A DNA stretch of 12,732 nucleotides from Cytophagaceae bacterium. GTDB taxonomy: Bacteria; Bacteroidota; Bacteroidia; Cytophagales; Spirosomataceae. Position 1 is the stretch's first letter. Every line of letters begins with the position of its first letter. Below, piece by piece: positions 1 to 7,038 of this stretch. The position numbers were made by a program, and so were the translations under genes. The notes under the pieces are model-generated. The model saw nothing but the letters and a program-made list of their open reading frames with translations. It had not been told where the DNA came from and searched no databases. The stretch lies in the NCBI GenBank assembly GCA_947471105.1, contig CANIYB010000038.1:1-12732 (forward strand). The letters are read 5' to 3'.

Positions 1-751
1 CATATTTTTTTCGCAAGTCAACCGCCGCCTCGATGAGCAAATCCACTTGTTTCCATTTCACTAATCGGCCTACGTGTAACAGTCGATATGGATTCGATTT
101 AACATGTTGAAGCGTTGCCTCATGCCTGAAAATCTCATCTGTATCCGGTGAATTTGCCGTGATAAATACCCGATTTGCAGTCACGCCATAGCTGGCATGA
201 AGGCTGCGAGCCTCTTCCAGATAATTAATGTGGGCGTCGACTAAGCGGCTAAAAATCTTTCGGGTTTCTCTGACAATTAAAAATTTAATTTTAGCGGTCC
301 AAGCATTATTTTTTTGATGCGATTGATTATTCTCCGTAATTCCACCACCCTGTGTATAATAGGAAATTGCCTCTTCATAATGTGGTACTTGGAATGGAAT
401 TTCCTTAGAAATTAAGGCAATTTTATTCCACTTTAAAAACAAGTACCAGAGAGGATAAAAAACAAAAGATACTTGGTAAGGCCAACTAACCATTAAAATA
501 TCAGGATTCTCTTTTTTGATGAGTTCGCGCAATCCCCTAAAGAATTTTTTGCCATAATAGGTGGTGTATTCTTCTTGGAAGTAGACTTTAAATTCAATTC
601 CGTTGGTACTTTCAAAAACCCCAGCACCTAATGTTGCCCCGTTGCCCTTGGGTACAACAACGCTAATTTCTACGTTAAAATCACGTTGCAATTTATTTAA
701 AACGAGGTTGTAATAATGTGGCAACCCGCCCGCTAGCAACATTAACTTCAT
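1..751 (-). CDS. GT4-like glycosyltransferase, 3' end cut off by window
   Basis: Open frame of 250 codons from an ATG at 751-749 running off the window start, so the C-terminal part (most of the nucleotide-sugar domain) is missing. The N-terminus MKLMLLAGGLPHYY followed by alternating beta/alpha segments fits a Rossmann-like GT-B acceptor domain. Around residues 224-245 the sequence LLHVGRLVKWKQVDLLIEAA matches the start of the second GT-B domain of GT4 enzymes (VGRL...K, the donor-phosphate contact). By family it would transfer a sugar from an activated donor to a growing glycan on the cytoplasmic face of the inner membrane; donor and acceptor cannot be read. Its ATG overlaps the TGA of the flippase gene by 4 bp (ATGA), which indicates translational coupling and a shared polysaccharide operon. 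The E-x7-E motif expected of GT4 would lie outside the window, so the family call is by similarity of the visible part. Confidence 0.8.
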   Translation of the reverse strand, partial: MKLMLLAGGLPHYYNLVLNKLQRDFNVEISVVVPKGNGATLGAGVFESTNGIEFKVYFQEEYTTYYGKKFFRGLRELIKKENPDILMVSWPYQVSFVFYPLWYLFLKWNKIALISKEIPFQVPHYEEAISYYTQGGGITENNQSHQKNNAWTAKIKFLIVRETRKIFSRLVDAHINYLEEARSLHASYGVTANRVFITANSPDTDEIFRHEATLQHVKSNPYRLLHVGRLVKWKQVDLLIEAAVDLRKKY

Positions 752-2244
752 TTTTTTCTGTAATTATTGATTAATATTTCCAAGTCTGGGGATAAATTGA
801 ATTGCCAACCTGCAAACAAAAATAGGCCCGAAATGGCGATTGTTCTAATGCCAATATTCATGGCCCAAGCGAACCATTTAGTTCCTGTTAATATTGGAAT
901 TTGACTGACTAGGATAAAAATAAGTAGGCTAACTGCGATAATGAGGATCGTTCTTTTTTCAAAGGGTTGGAATCCCATTTTTTTCCAAATAAAAATAAAC
1001 TTGATCGTATTGTACAAAGCCAAAGCCATTAATGCAGCTAATGCAGCGCCATTGTACGAGTACAATGGGATAAAAATCAAATTTCCTACGACAACACTCA
1101 CCGCTAAAACGATGTAAAATAAAAGGTCGTATCGATAAAATTTTGAGTTGATCAGTATTTCAGAATTCAGGCCCGTGCCCATGTCGATGATTTTTGAAAT
1201 ACCCACCATCAACACAACCCACTTCCCTGTTTCATATACTTCGTGTCTTGGGATAATTTGGTAGATGAAATCTAAGTTGCACCAGATCAATAAAAACAAA
1301 AAGCATCCTACGATCAATAAATTAAGGGATGATCTCTTGTAAATATCTTCTATTTGGCTAATGTCATTTCTTTTCCATGCCTGGGCTAATAAAGGCGTGC
1401 TGATGGCTGCAATCACATTTCTTGGGATCGCAATCATTAAGCCCATGCGTGAATTAATATCAAAAATAGCCGTGGTGCTCAATCCGCCCGTATAAGCCGG
1501 AAGCATCAGTTTTTCAATGTGCTGGATCAAGGTAAAGCTTGCACCGGCCAACAAAACCCAGCCGCCATACCCTAACATTTCTTTGAAAATAGGTTGCCTC
1601 AAAAATGAGAAGTCAAGCCTTGTATAAAATCGTTTCAATTGTTTGATGTAAACTAAAAAGCCAAGAACGGCTATTAGATAGGATAAGGTAATGCATTGAA
1701 TTAATTGATGGAAATCGATATATCCCAAACCAAAAGATAGAATTAAGAGGCCATTTGAAATGCGTAAAAATAATTCACGAATGATAGCTGGGACTACAAT
1801 TCTAAGGTGGACTCTGGCGTAGGCCTCCAAAACGGTCATGTATAAATAGCTGGCCGTTAAGGGGATCATGTAGTAAAAATAGGTCGGTAGGAGCGGTGAG
1901 TTTTCGGAGTAAATTTGATTGAAAATCTCATGCAAAGACAAATATCCAATAACAAAAAGGGATAAACCGAATAGCGGCGCAATCATTAAAAACCCGAAAA
2001 AACCATTGTGGCCTTTTGCAGGATCGTCAAAGTGAGGAAAAAATCGTACCGCAATATGCGGAATTCCTAGTTGGGTAAACGAAGCAAAAATAAGAGGAAT
2101 ACTGACTAAGGCTCCGGCAATTAAACCTACTTGGGCCTGAGATAAAAATTGATTGTAAAGGAATATCACGTTGAAGGTGCCAATCGCCGTACCTAAATAG
2201 GTAACGATGGAAGCTTTTGCACTTTGACGAATGACTATCCCCAT
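748..2244 (-). CDS. Oligosaccharide flippase (Wzx-like, MOP/MATE superfamily)
   Basis: 498-aa, almost wholly hydrophobic protein with roughly 12-14 membrane-spanning stretches, the usual size and character of polysaccharide-biosynthesis flippases. The N-terminus (MGIVIRQSAKASIVTYLGTA) is typical of Bacteroidota members: a short basic amphipathic start leading into the first helix. No enzymatic motif is visible. By family it moves undecaprenyl-linked oligosaccharide from the cytoplasmic to the periplasmic leaflet. It lies between two glycosyltransferase genes, which supports a role in O-antigen, capsule or exopolysaccharide export. The start ATG at 2244-2242 lies about 13 nt after the expected transcription start of the -7 element at 2265-2272. 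The 3' end overlaps the next gene by 4 bp. The transported glycan is unknown; a general lipid-linked glycan transporter of the same superfamily is the alternative. Confidence 0.9.
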   Translation of the reverse strand: MGIVIRQSAKASIVTYLGTAIGTFNVIFLYNQFLSQAQVGLIAGALVSIPLIFASFTQLGIPHIAVRFFPHFDDPAKGHNGFFGFLMIAPLFGLSLFVIGYLSLHEIFNQIYSENSPLLPTYFYYMIPLTASYLYMTVLEAYARVHLRIVVPAIIRELFLRISNGLLILSFGLGYIDFHQLIQCITLSYLIAVLGFLVYIKQLKRFYTRLDFSFLRQPIFKEMLGYGGWVLLAGASFTLIQHIEKLMLPAYTGGLSTTAIFDINSRMGLMIAIPRNVIAAISTPLLAQAWKRNDISQIEDIYKRSSLNLLIVGCFLFLLIWCNLDFIYQIIPRHEVYETGKWVVLMVGISKIIDMGTGLNSEILINSKFYRYDLLFYIVLAVSVVVGNLIFIPLYSYNGAALAALMALALYNTIKFIFIWKKMGFQPFEKRTILIIAVSLLIFILVSQIPILTGTKWFAWAMNIGIRTIAISGLFLFAGWQFNLSPDLEILINNYRKK

Positions 2245-2264
2245 GGATTAATTTGTGTAATTGA

Positions 2265-2272
2265 CAAAAATA
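2265..2272 (-). promoter_or_regulatory. Bacteroidota -7 promoter element upstream of flippase gene
   Basis: On the minus strand the octamer reads TATTTTTG, a full match to the Bacteroidota sigma-A -7 consensus TAnnTTTG. It lies in the 62-bp gap after the WcaL-like glycosyltransferase gene and about 20 bp before the flippase ATG. No good TTG/TTTG -33 box is seen at the expected spacing. It would give an internal start separating the flippase and last glycosyltransferase from the upstream genes. Confidence 0.5.
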
Positions 2273-2306
2273 CACATTTGCACTAAAAAGAACTGATTTT
2301 TTTCTG

Positions 2307-3407
2307 CTATTGCAGTAGACCCTTTAGTTTTTCTGCTTGTGTTTTTATTTTATAATTTTTCAGCATGTGTTTTCTGGCAGATTCCCCCATTTTAATTCTG
2401 AGTGTCGGGTCGTTTGCTAATGAAACTAATGCTTCTCCCATCGCCTTGAAATCACTTTCTTGAACCAATATTCCGGTCTCTCCTTGAATAACCGCTTCAG
2501 GAATCCCTGCATGCAAGGTAGAAACAATGGGCAATCCACAGGCACTCGCTTCTAAAATGGAATTAGGGGTTCCTTCGGAATCGCCACTGGGCGTTTTTAT
2601 GGAATGCTGAATGAAAATATCGGCTTCTTGTAATTTTTCTAAAATCAAATCGGGTTTTTGTTGGCCCATGAAGGCTACATTTTCCCCCAAGCCATTTTCC
2701 TCCACATATTTTTTTGCCTCTTCCCACAATTCCCCATCACCAATCATCGTAAGATAGGCCGTTGGGAATTTTTCTAACAAAATCTGAAAAGCTTTAATGC
2801 TCATGATGGGAGCTTTTTTGGCTGTAAAACGACCCACAGAAATTAATTGGATGGTTTCTTTTGACGCTTTAGTCCCAGGTTTAAATTTTTCTGTATCCAC
2901 GCCATAAGGTAAAACATGTAGGTTTTTCAATGGTCCGCAAATCTCTTCGATATCCATTTTCATGACTTGGGAAACGACAATGACCGCTTTGGCTTGAGGT
3001 AAAATGGTACGATATTCCTCTCCATAGCGGGCAATTGTTTTCTTTTCGCTGGCATCAAAGCCGTGAAAATGTACCGCAAAAGGAATGTTTATTGATTGGC
3101 AGGCGGTAAAAACATGCATTCCTAATGGCCCATAATTAGCCAGAAGACAAGCGGTTTCTGTTTTCAGTAAATATTTTTTTAAAAAATACGTATATACTTT
3201 TTGATAGAAAGCCGGGAATAAATTCCGAAGGCTTCCTCTAAAAATCAAAAGGTTTAACGGAAAGGGATATATGGAACCGCCAGCATGGATATTACTTGGT
3301 TGCCAACCTTCATACAAGACGGCATGCGGAGTTAATTGCCTGATTTGTTGGTCTATAAAAGTTTCCGAATAGGAAAAGAAATTTGACCGGGCGATTAAGA
3401 GTTTCAT
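2307..3407 (-). CDS. GT4 family glycosyltransferase (WcaL/AmsK-like)
   Basis: 366-aa GT-B glycosyltransferase, full family length. N-terminal acceptor domain about residues 1-175 (HFHGFDAS at 113-120, a typical GT4 loop), donor domain from about 186. VGRF at 191-194 with K197/K198 provides the conserved Arg/Lys phosphate contacts. E278-GTPNSIL-E286 is the retaining GT4 E-x7-E motif, followed by ASACGLPIVST and HAGIPEAV. The segment from IQHSIKTPSGDSEGTP to TGILV is very like colanic-acid/amylovoran enzymes WcaL and AmsK, suggesting sugar addition to a lipid-linked repeat unit at the cytoplasmic membrane; donor sugar unknown. The start ATG follows directly on the TAA of the methyltransferase gene (0 bp), so the two are surely co-transcribed and probably translationally coupled. 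The gene is followed by a 62-bp gap holding an internal promoter. Confidence 0.9.
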   Translation of the reverse strand: MKLLIARSNFFSYSETFIDQQIRQLTPHAVLYEGWQPSNIHAGGSIYPFPLNLLIFRGSLRNLFPAFYQKVYTYFLKKYLLKTETACLLANYGPLGMHVFTACQSINIPFAVHFHGFDASEKKTIARYGEEYRTILPQAKAVIVVSQVMKMDIEEICGPLKNLHVLPYGVDTEKFKPGTKASKETIQLISVGRFTAKKAPIMSIKAFQILLEKFPTAYLTMIGDGELWEEAKKYVEENGLGENVAFMGQQKPDLILEKLQEADIFIQHSIKTPSGDSEGTPNSILEASACGLPIVSTLHAGIPEAVIQGETGILVQESDFKAMGEALVSLANDPTLRIKMGESARKHMLKNYKIKTQAEKLKGLLQ

Positions 3408-4106
3408 TTATTTTTTAGCGACTAAAATAAAAGTACAAGCATCTTGATTTCGAGAACTTGACAAAATGATTTTGTCAAAAAAGATGATCAAGGGCTGCAT
3501 GATCATAGCCCAAATAAATCGTAAGGGCTGTGGTATTTTAAATAATATGCCATCTTGAAATAGTTGGAGACCCATCGCAGATCGGCCTAAAATTCCTTCA
3601 AAATAAACCACTTCAAATCCCGCCTCTTTTACAATTTTTTGTAGGCCTGTGGAGGTCCATCGCCAGTAGTCGGTAGGGTCCGGATGGAACATCCAATATC
3701 CGTGTGTAGACAAAATTAATTTCCCGCCTTTTTGTAAAATCCGATGAGCTTCTTTCAGGTATTCACTGGGGTTTTCCACATGCTCTAATACTTGGGTCGA
3801 AAGCACAAAACCAACACTCTCATCCGGCAGATCTATTTTTCCTTGAGGATTGATGGTGACGTCAGCTTTGGTATTTAGGGCAAGATCTAGGCCGATATAT
3901 TGTTCCACAAAGGGGTCGAATAACGGTTGGTACGGCTTATTTCCACAGCCATAATCGGCTAATAATTGGTGCGGGGAATTCTTCACAAACAACGAAATGA
4001 CTTTTTCTAATTGGCGCCTCAGCTCCCTCAAATAATAAAATCTAGCCGCCATTCTTCCCCAAATTTTTGGATATAATCGTTCGATACCAGCTTCTCTACT
4101 TTCCAT
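3408..4106 (-). CDS. Class I SAM-dependent methyltransferase (Methyltransf_11 type)
   Basis: 232 aa from the ATG at 4106-4104. The frame can be extended 13 codons upstream to a TTG at 4145, but that would overlap the preceding gene by 29 bp. The internal ATG sits 10 nt after that gene's stop with AGGCA in between, so I chose it. Motif I is ADYGCGNKPY (residues 50-59), the SAM-binding loop; D74 in IGLDLA is the likely ribose-binding acidic residue; FVLSTQVLEHVENPSEYLKE (100-119) holds motifs II/III of the ubiE/Methyltransf_11 group. Tyr/Trp-rich HPDPTDYWRW (141-150) and a hydrophobic stretch near 196-215 could mediate membrane or substrate contact. In this operon it probably methylates a sugar or the end of a surface glycan; this is inferred from neighbours. 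The substrate cannot be read from the sequence. Confidence 0.88.
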   Translation of the reverse strand: MESREAGIERLYPKIWGRMAARFYYLRELRRQLEKVISLFVKNSPHQLLADYGCGNKPYQPLFDPFVEQYIGLDLALNTKADVTINPQGKIDLPDESVGFVLSTQVLEHVENPSEYLKEAHRILQKGGKLILSTHGYWMFHPDPTDYWRWTSTGLQKIVKEAGFEVVYFEGILGRSAMGLQLFQDGILFKIPQPLRFIWAMIMQPLIIFFDKIILSSSRNQDACTFILVAKK

Positions 4107-4116
4107 AATGTTGCCT

Positions 4117-5226
4117 TTATTGGCCGGTAATCCGGCTAAATTCAATCAGTGAATTTTTATATTCTATATATTCTTTAGCCATGGAGCTATACTTTCTTGC
4201 TTTCGCTGTCTGATTATTTTTTTGTGCTATTCTAATTAACCCCAAATAAGCTAAGCCTCTAATATCTTTGGTAAATCGTTCTTCCCATGGAAAGGCTAAT
4301 GCTTTGGTGTAAAAAGATTCAGCAGCTGCTAAGTTACGATTTTCAAATTCTTCCCGCATACCTCTAAACGTTAAGGCACATCCTAAATAATAAGGAGACT
4401 TTGTTTTTTCTAATTTTTCGATGAATTCATTTGCCCCTTCGTAATTGCCAGTTAGCGATAATAACTCTGCCCTTTGCAAGGAATACCAATGATTGTTTGG
4501 GAATTTTTTTGTCAATTCTAAACTAAAAGGAAGTCCTTTGGCCGGTGTTCCTTCATACTTGTTGTAAATATATCCAATGTAAAATAGTGACTCATTTTTC
4601 ACAAACACTGTTTTTTTAATGCCAGCTTCCAATTGCGCTAAACCCAATTTCTTGTTTCCATCCGCAAAGAAGAACATAAAAGGTTTTAGGATGGGATGAA
4701 TTTCCGGATAGCAAATTCGGTAATAATTGTAAACCCCTGAAGAATACAGAAATTCGGGTTGCTTATCTGAATTTAAGAGGCCAATTTTCATGTAATGATA
4801 TGATTTTTTGGCGTAGTTGACCGCTTTGATAAAATTCTGATTATCCGCTTCATATGCTGCTAAAAATCCTAAAGCGGAGGTGCAAAAAAAGGCGGATTCT
4901 AAATCATTGTTATTTTTTAAATACATCGCTTCCCCTAAAACAAACGCTTTTTCAAGGTTGTCGACGTAAGTATTACCTTGATTGACGTGATCTTTTAGCG
5001 GAAAATATTGTTGCTGAATCAGCATGGCGGTCAACAAATATCCGGCGGGATGTTTGGGGTATTTCGATTTAAATAATGAAAATGCGGCATTCGATTCTTT
5101 AAAATCGTAGGCATATAGATGATCTAATCCCGTTGAAATTAATTGTTTTGCATAGGCATCCTGAAGAATTTGCGCCAGGCCTTGCGAATGACAGAAAACA
5201 AGTATCAGGAAAATGATTTTACGCAT
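4117..5226 (-). CDS. Exported TPR-like helical repeat protein of unknown function
   Basis: 369 aa. Residues 1-18 are a classic Sec signal peptide (MRK, hydrophobic core IIFLILVF, probable cut after GLA-18). C12 is preceded by Phe, so it is not a lipobox and the product is probably soluble in the periplasm or exported. The rest is helical, with degenerate tetratricopeptide-like units, e.g. about 43-75 (NAAFSLFKSKYPKHPAGYLL), 228-275 (GLPFSLELTKKFPNNHWYSL and the following helices) and the C-terminal repeats near 300-355 (AESFYTKALAF, TAKARKYSSMAKEY). No catalytic motif is recognised. It heads the minus-strand polysaccharide cluster, with its own -7 promoter element 20 bp upstream and only 10 bp to the methyltransferase start. 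A role in assembly or export of surface glycan is inferred only from position; it may instead be an unrelated housekeeping gene whose promoter feeds the cluster. Confidence 0.8.
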   Translation of the reverse strand: MRKIIFLILVFCHSQGLAQILQDAYAKQLISTGLDHLYAYDFKESNAAFSLFKSKYPKHPAGYLLTAMLIQQQYFPLKDHVNQGNTYVDNLEKAFVLGEAMYLKNNNDLESAFFCTSALGFLAAYEADNQNFIKAVNYAKKSYHYMKIGLLNSDKQPEFLYSSGVYNYYRICYPEIHPILKPFMFFFADGNKKLGLAQLEAGIKKTVFVKNESLFYIGYIYNKYEGTPAKGLPFSLELTKKFPNNHWYSLQRAELLSLTGNYEGANEFIEKLEKTKSPYYLGCALTFRGMREEFENRNLAAAESFYTKALAFPWEERFTKDIRGLAYLGLIRIAQKNNQTAKARKYSSMAKEYIEYKNSLIEFSRITGQ

Positions 5227-5245
5227 AAGTCATAAAATTGAATTG

Positions 5246-5253
5246 CAAAAGTA
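5246..5253 (-). promoter_or_regulatory. Bacteroidota -7 promoter element for the minus-strand operon
   Basis: Minus-strand octamer TACTTTTG is a full match to TAnnTTTG. It lies 20 bp upstream of the ATG of the exported TPR-like protein, giving an expected leader of about 13 nt. No clear -33 TTG is present; the expected position falls on the palindrome at 5271-5280. Confidence 0.55.
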
Positions 5254-5270
5254 ACTAAGCACTGTGGTTT

Positions 5271-5280
5271 TTAGGCCTAA
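5271..5280. promoter_or_regulatory. Perfect 10-bp palindrome between divergent promoters (possible operator)
   Basis: TTAGGCCTAA reads the same on both strands. It sits between the two divergent -7 elements, 5 bp before the plus-strand element and 17 bp upstream of the minus-strand element, where a bound protein could affect both starts. A 10-bp palindrome can occur by chance in a window this size, so operator function is only a suggestion from position. Confidence 0.3.
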
Positions 5281-5285
5281 TTTTT

Positions 5286-5293
5286 TACATTTG
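5286..5293 (+). promoter_or_regulatory. Bacteroidota -7 promoter element for the plus-strand operon
   Basis: TACATTTG is a full match to TAnnTTTG, 28 bp upstream of the M16 peptidase ATG. At the -33 distance there is only TGTGG (5263-5267), an imperfect match to TTG/TTTG. It is the best candidate start for the peptidase-ispF-rel transcript and perhaps beyond. Confidence 0.55.
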
Positions 5294-5321
5294 TTTAATT
5301 CTTTTTTTTGATTCGACCTTC

Positions 5322-6557
5322 ATGATTTCATATCAACAATTTACGCTTTCAAATGGACTTCAAGTTATTGTTCATGAAGACCACACATCGACCCTCGCCG
5401 TGATGGATGTAATTTACGATGTGGGTTCGCGTGATGAAGATCCTAATCGTACGGGATTTGCGCATCTTTTCGAGCATCTGATGTTTGGTGGAAGTAAAAA
5501 TATTCCTAATTACGATAGTCCTTTGCAGCAAGTGGGCGGTGAAAATAATGCTTTTACTACGCCTGATTTAACCAATTATTATATATCGGTTCCTTATCAA
5601 AATCTTGAAACAGCCTTTTGGCTGGAATCGGACCGCATGTTGCAATTGGCGTTTAATCCTCAATCCCTGGAAGTCCAACGAAAAGTCGTCATCGAAGAAT
5701 TTAAGCAACGCTATCTAAACCAACCCTATGGTGATGTTTGGTTGAAATTCCGTCCGCTCATTTATACCCAACATCCATACCGCTGGCCTACAATTGGTGC
5801 CGGAATTCAGCACATCGAGGAAGCCGTTTTAGAAGATGTGAAAGCATTTTTTGCTAAATATTATGTTCCGGCAAATGCAATTTTAGTTTTAGCGGGCCGA
5901 GTAACATTTGCCGAGGCAAAGGCATTGGCTGAAAAGTGGTTTGGCCCTATTCCGGGTGGGAATAAGCCTGTACGCCAATTGCCCAAAGAACCTGTACAAA
6001 TGGAAGATCGTCGAATGGAAATTGTGGACAAGGTTCCGTCCAATCGTTTTTACAAGGCATATCCAGTACCGGGGCGCTATGATGAGGGATTTTATGCCAT
6101 TGATTTGATGTCCGACTTAATGGGTCGAAATGAAACCTCTTTTTTATATTTAGCTTTGGTTCAAAACAAGCGAATTTTTGATTCAATCTCGGTTTCTCAA
6201 ACGGGATCTTTAGACCCTGGATTATTAATCATTTCAGGCCAAGTTTGTGACGGAGTTGATTTAGAATTGGCGGAGAAGGAATTGGACCAAGCCATTCATG
6301 ATTTTGTGGATTGTTCCTTTCAAACGATAGACTTGGAACGAGTTAAAAATCAGGCAGAGGCGAGTTTGATTTTTGGGGAAGTTGAAGTGCTGAATCGCGC
6401 CATGAATTTAGCCATGGCCGCAAATGCAGGCGATGTTAATTTGGTTAATTTGGAATCTGAAAATTTGGCGAAAGTCACCTTAAGCGAAGTGAATTATTGG
6501 GCTAAAAAAATATTTAAGGAAGGGAAATCCAATACATTGATTTATAAAAAGGCATAA
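5322..6557 (+). CDS. M16 family zinc metallopeptidase (processing-peptidase-like)
   Basis: 411 aa, the size of a single M16B subunit (two homologous halves). H48-L-F-E51-H52 is the inverted zinc motif HxxEH, and VVIEEF (E125/E126) supplies the third zinc ligand about 73 residues later, so this is the catalytic subunit type. The second domain starts near residue 230. In its equivalent of the usual S-R-L-Y segment the sequence is ETSFLY, with F274 where the substrate-binding Arg of the R/Y pair normally stands. Family members cleave short or unfolded peptides. No signal peptide is seen, so it is probably cytoplasmic unless the start is mis-set. ATG at 5322 follows the -7 element at 5286-5293 by 28 bp. 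Only 1 bp separates it from ispF. Bacteroidota M16 genes often come as active/inactive pairs; no partner is present on either side here. Confidence 0.92.
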   Translation: MISYQQFTLSNGLQVIVHEDHTSTLAVMDVIYDVGSRDEDPNRTGFAHLFEHLMFGGSKNIPNYDSPLQQVGGENNAFTTPDLTNYYISVPYQNLETAFWLESDRMLQLAFNPQSLEVQRKVVIEEFKQRYLNQPYGDVWLKFRPLIYTQHPYRWPTIGAGIQHIEEAVLEDVKAFFAKYYVPANAILVLAGRVTFAEAKALAEKWFGPIPGGNKPVRQLPKEPVQMEDRRMEIVDKVPSNRFYKAYPVPGRYDEGFYAIDLMSDLMGRNETSFLYLALVQNKRIFDSISVSQTGSLDPGLLIISGQVCDGVDLELAEKELDQAIHDFVDCSFQTIDLERVKNQAEASLIFGEVEVLNRAMNLAMAANAGDVNLVNLESENLAKVTLSEVNYWAKKIFKEGKSNTLIYKKA

Positions 6558-6558
6558 T

Positions 6559-7038
6559 ATGAAAATTCGGGTAGGTCAAGGATATGATGTACATCAATGG
6601 GTTGCTGGAAGGCCATGCATGTTAGGAGGTATTTTAATTCCTTCAGATCATGGGCCTCTAGGCCATTCAGATGCAGATATCGTCTGTCATGTATTGTGTG
6701 ATGCTTTATTAGGGGCTGCCAATATGCGCAATATTGGCTTTCATTTTTCGGATAAAGATCCTATTTGGAAGGGGGTAGCCTCTACAATTTTATTGCAAAA
6801 AGTCATGGAAATGATTCGGGAAGCGGGGTGGGAATTGGGCAATGCGGATGTGACCGTGATCTTAGATCAACCGAAATTAAATGCACATATTCCAGCGATG
6901 AAGGAGAATTTGGCCCTAGTGATGGGCATTGAAGAGGATCAAATTTCGATTAAAGCTACAACTTCTGAGGGGATGGGCTTTGTAGGAAGAAGGGAAGGAA
7001 TATCCGCGATGGCTGTAGCATTAATTCAACAAGATTAA
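6559..7038 (+). CDS. ispF: 2-C-methyl-D-erythritol 2,4-cyclodiphosphate synthase
   Basis: 159 aa, exactly family length. GYDVH gives zinc ligands D10 and H12; GHSDADIVCH gives H36-S37 (substrate), D40 and the third zinc ligand H44. NIGFHFSDKD (substrate loop) and the C-terminal TTSEGMGFVGRREGISAMAVALI are the IspF signature, including the CMP-binding Thr-Thr. It converts 4-diphosphocytidyl-2-C-methylerythritol 2-phosphate to the 2,4-cyclodiphosphate with release of CMP, in the non-mevalonate isoprenoid pathway, as a cytoplasmic trimer. It starts 1 bp after the peptidase stop and its TAA abuts the ATG of the RSH gene, so its translation is tied to both neighbours. No other MEP-pathway gene is in the window. 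Confidence 0.97.
   Translation: MKIRVGQGYDVHQWVAGRPCMLGGILIPSDHGPLGHSDADIVCHVLCDALLGAANMRNIGFHFSDKDPIWKGVASTILLQKVMEMIREAGWELGNADVTVILDQPKLNAHIPAMKENLALVMGIEEDQISIKATTSEGMGFVGRREGISAMAVALIQQD

Noticed and set aside
2027..2275. 82-aa minus-strand open frame at the flippase start
   Set aside because: It lies in another frame over the flippase N-terminus, and its Ser/His/Cys-rich translation looks like an out-of-frame product.
4107..4145. N-terminal extension of the methyltransferase from a TTG
   Set aside because: It would overlap the upstream gene by 29 bp; the ATG at 4106 has better spacing after that gene's stop and a small AGG just before it.
1..5226. A defence island or mobile element in the minus-strand block
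   Set aside because: All five genes read as polysaccharide synthesis/export or exported-protein genes; there is no nuclease, helicase, transposase, integrase or toxin-antitoxin gene.
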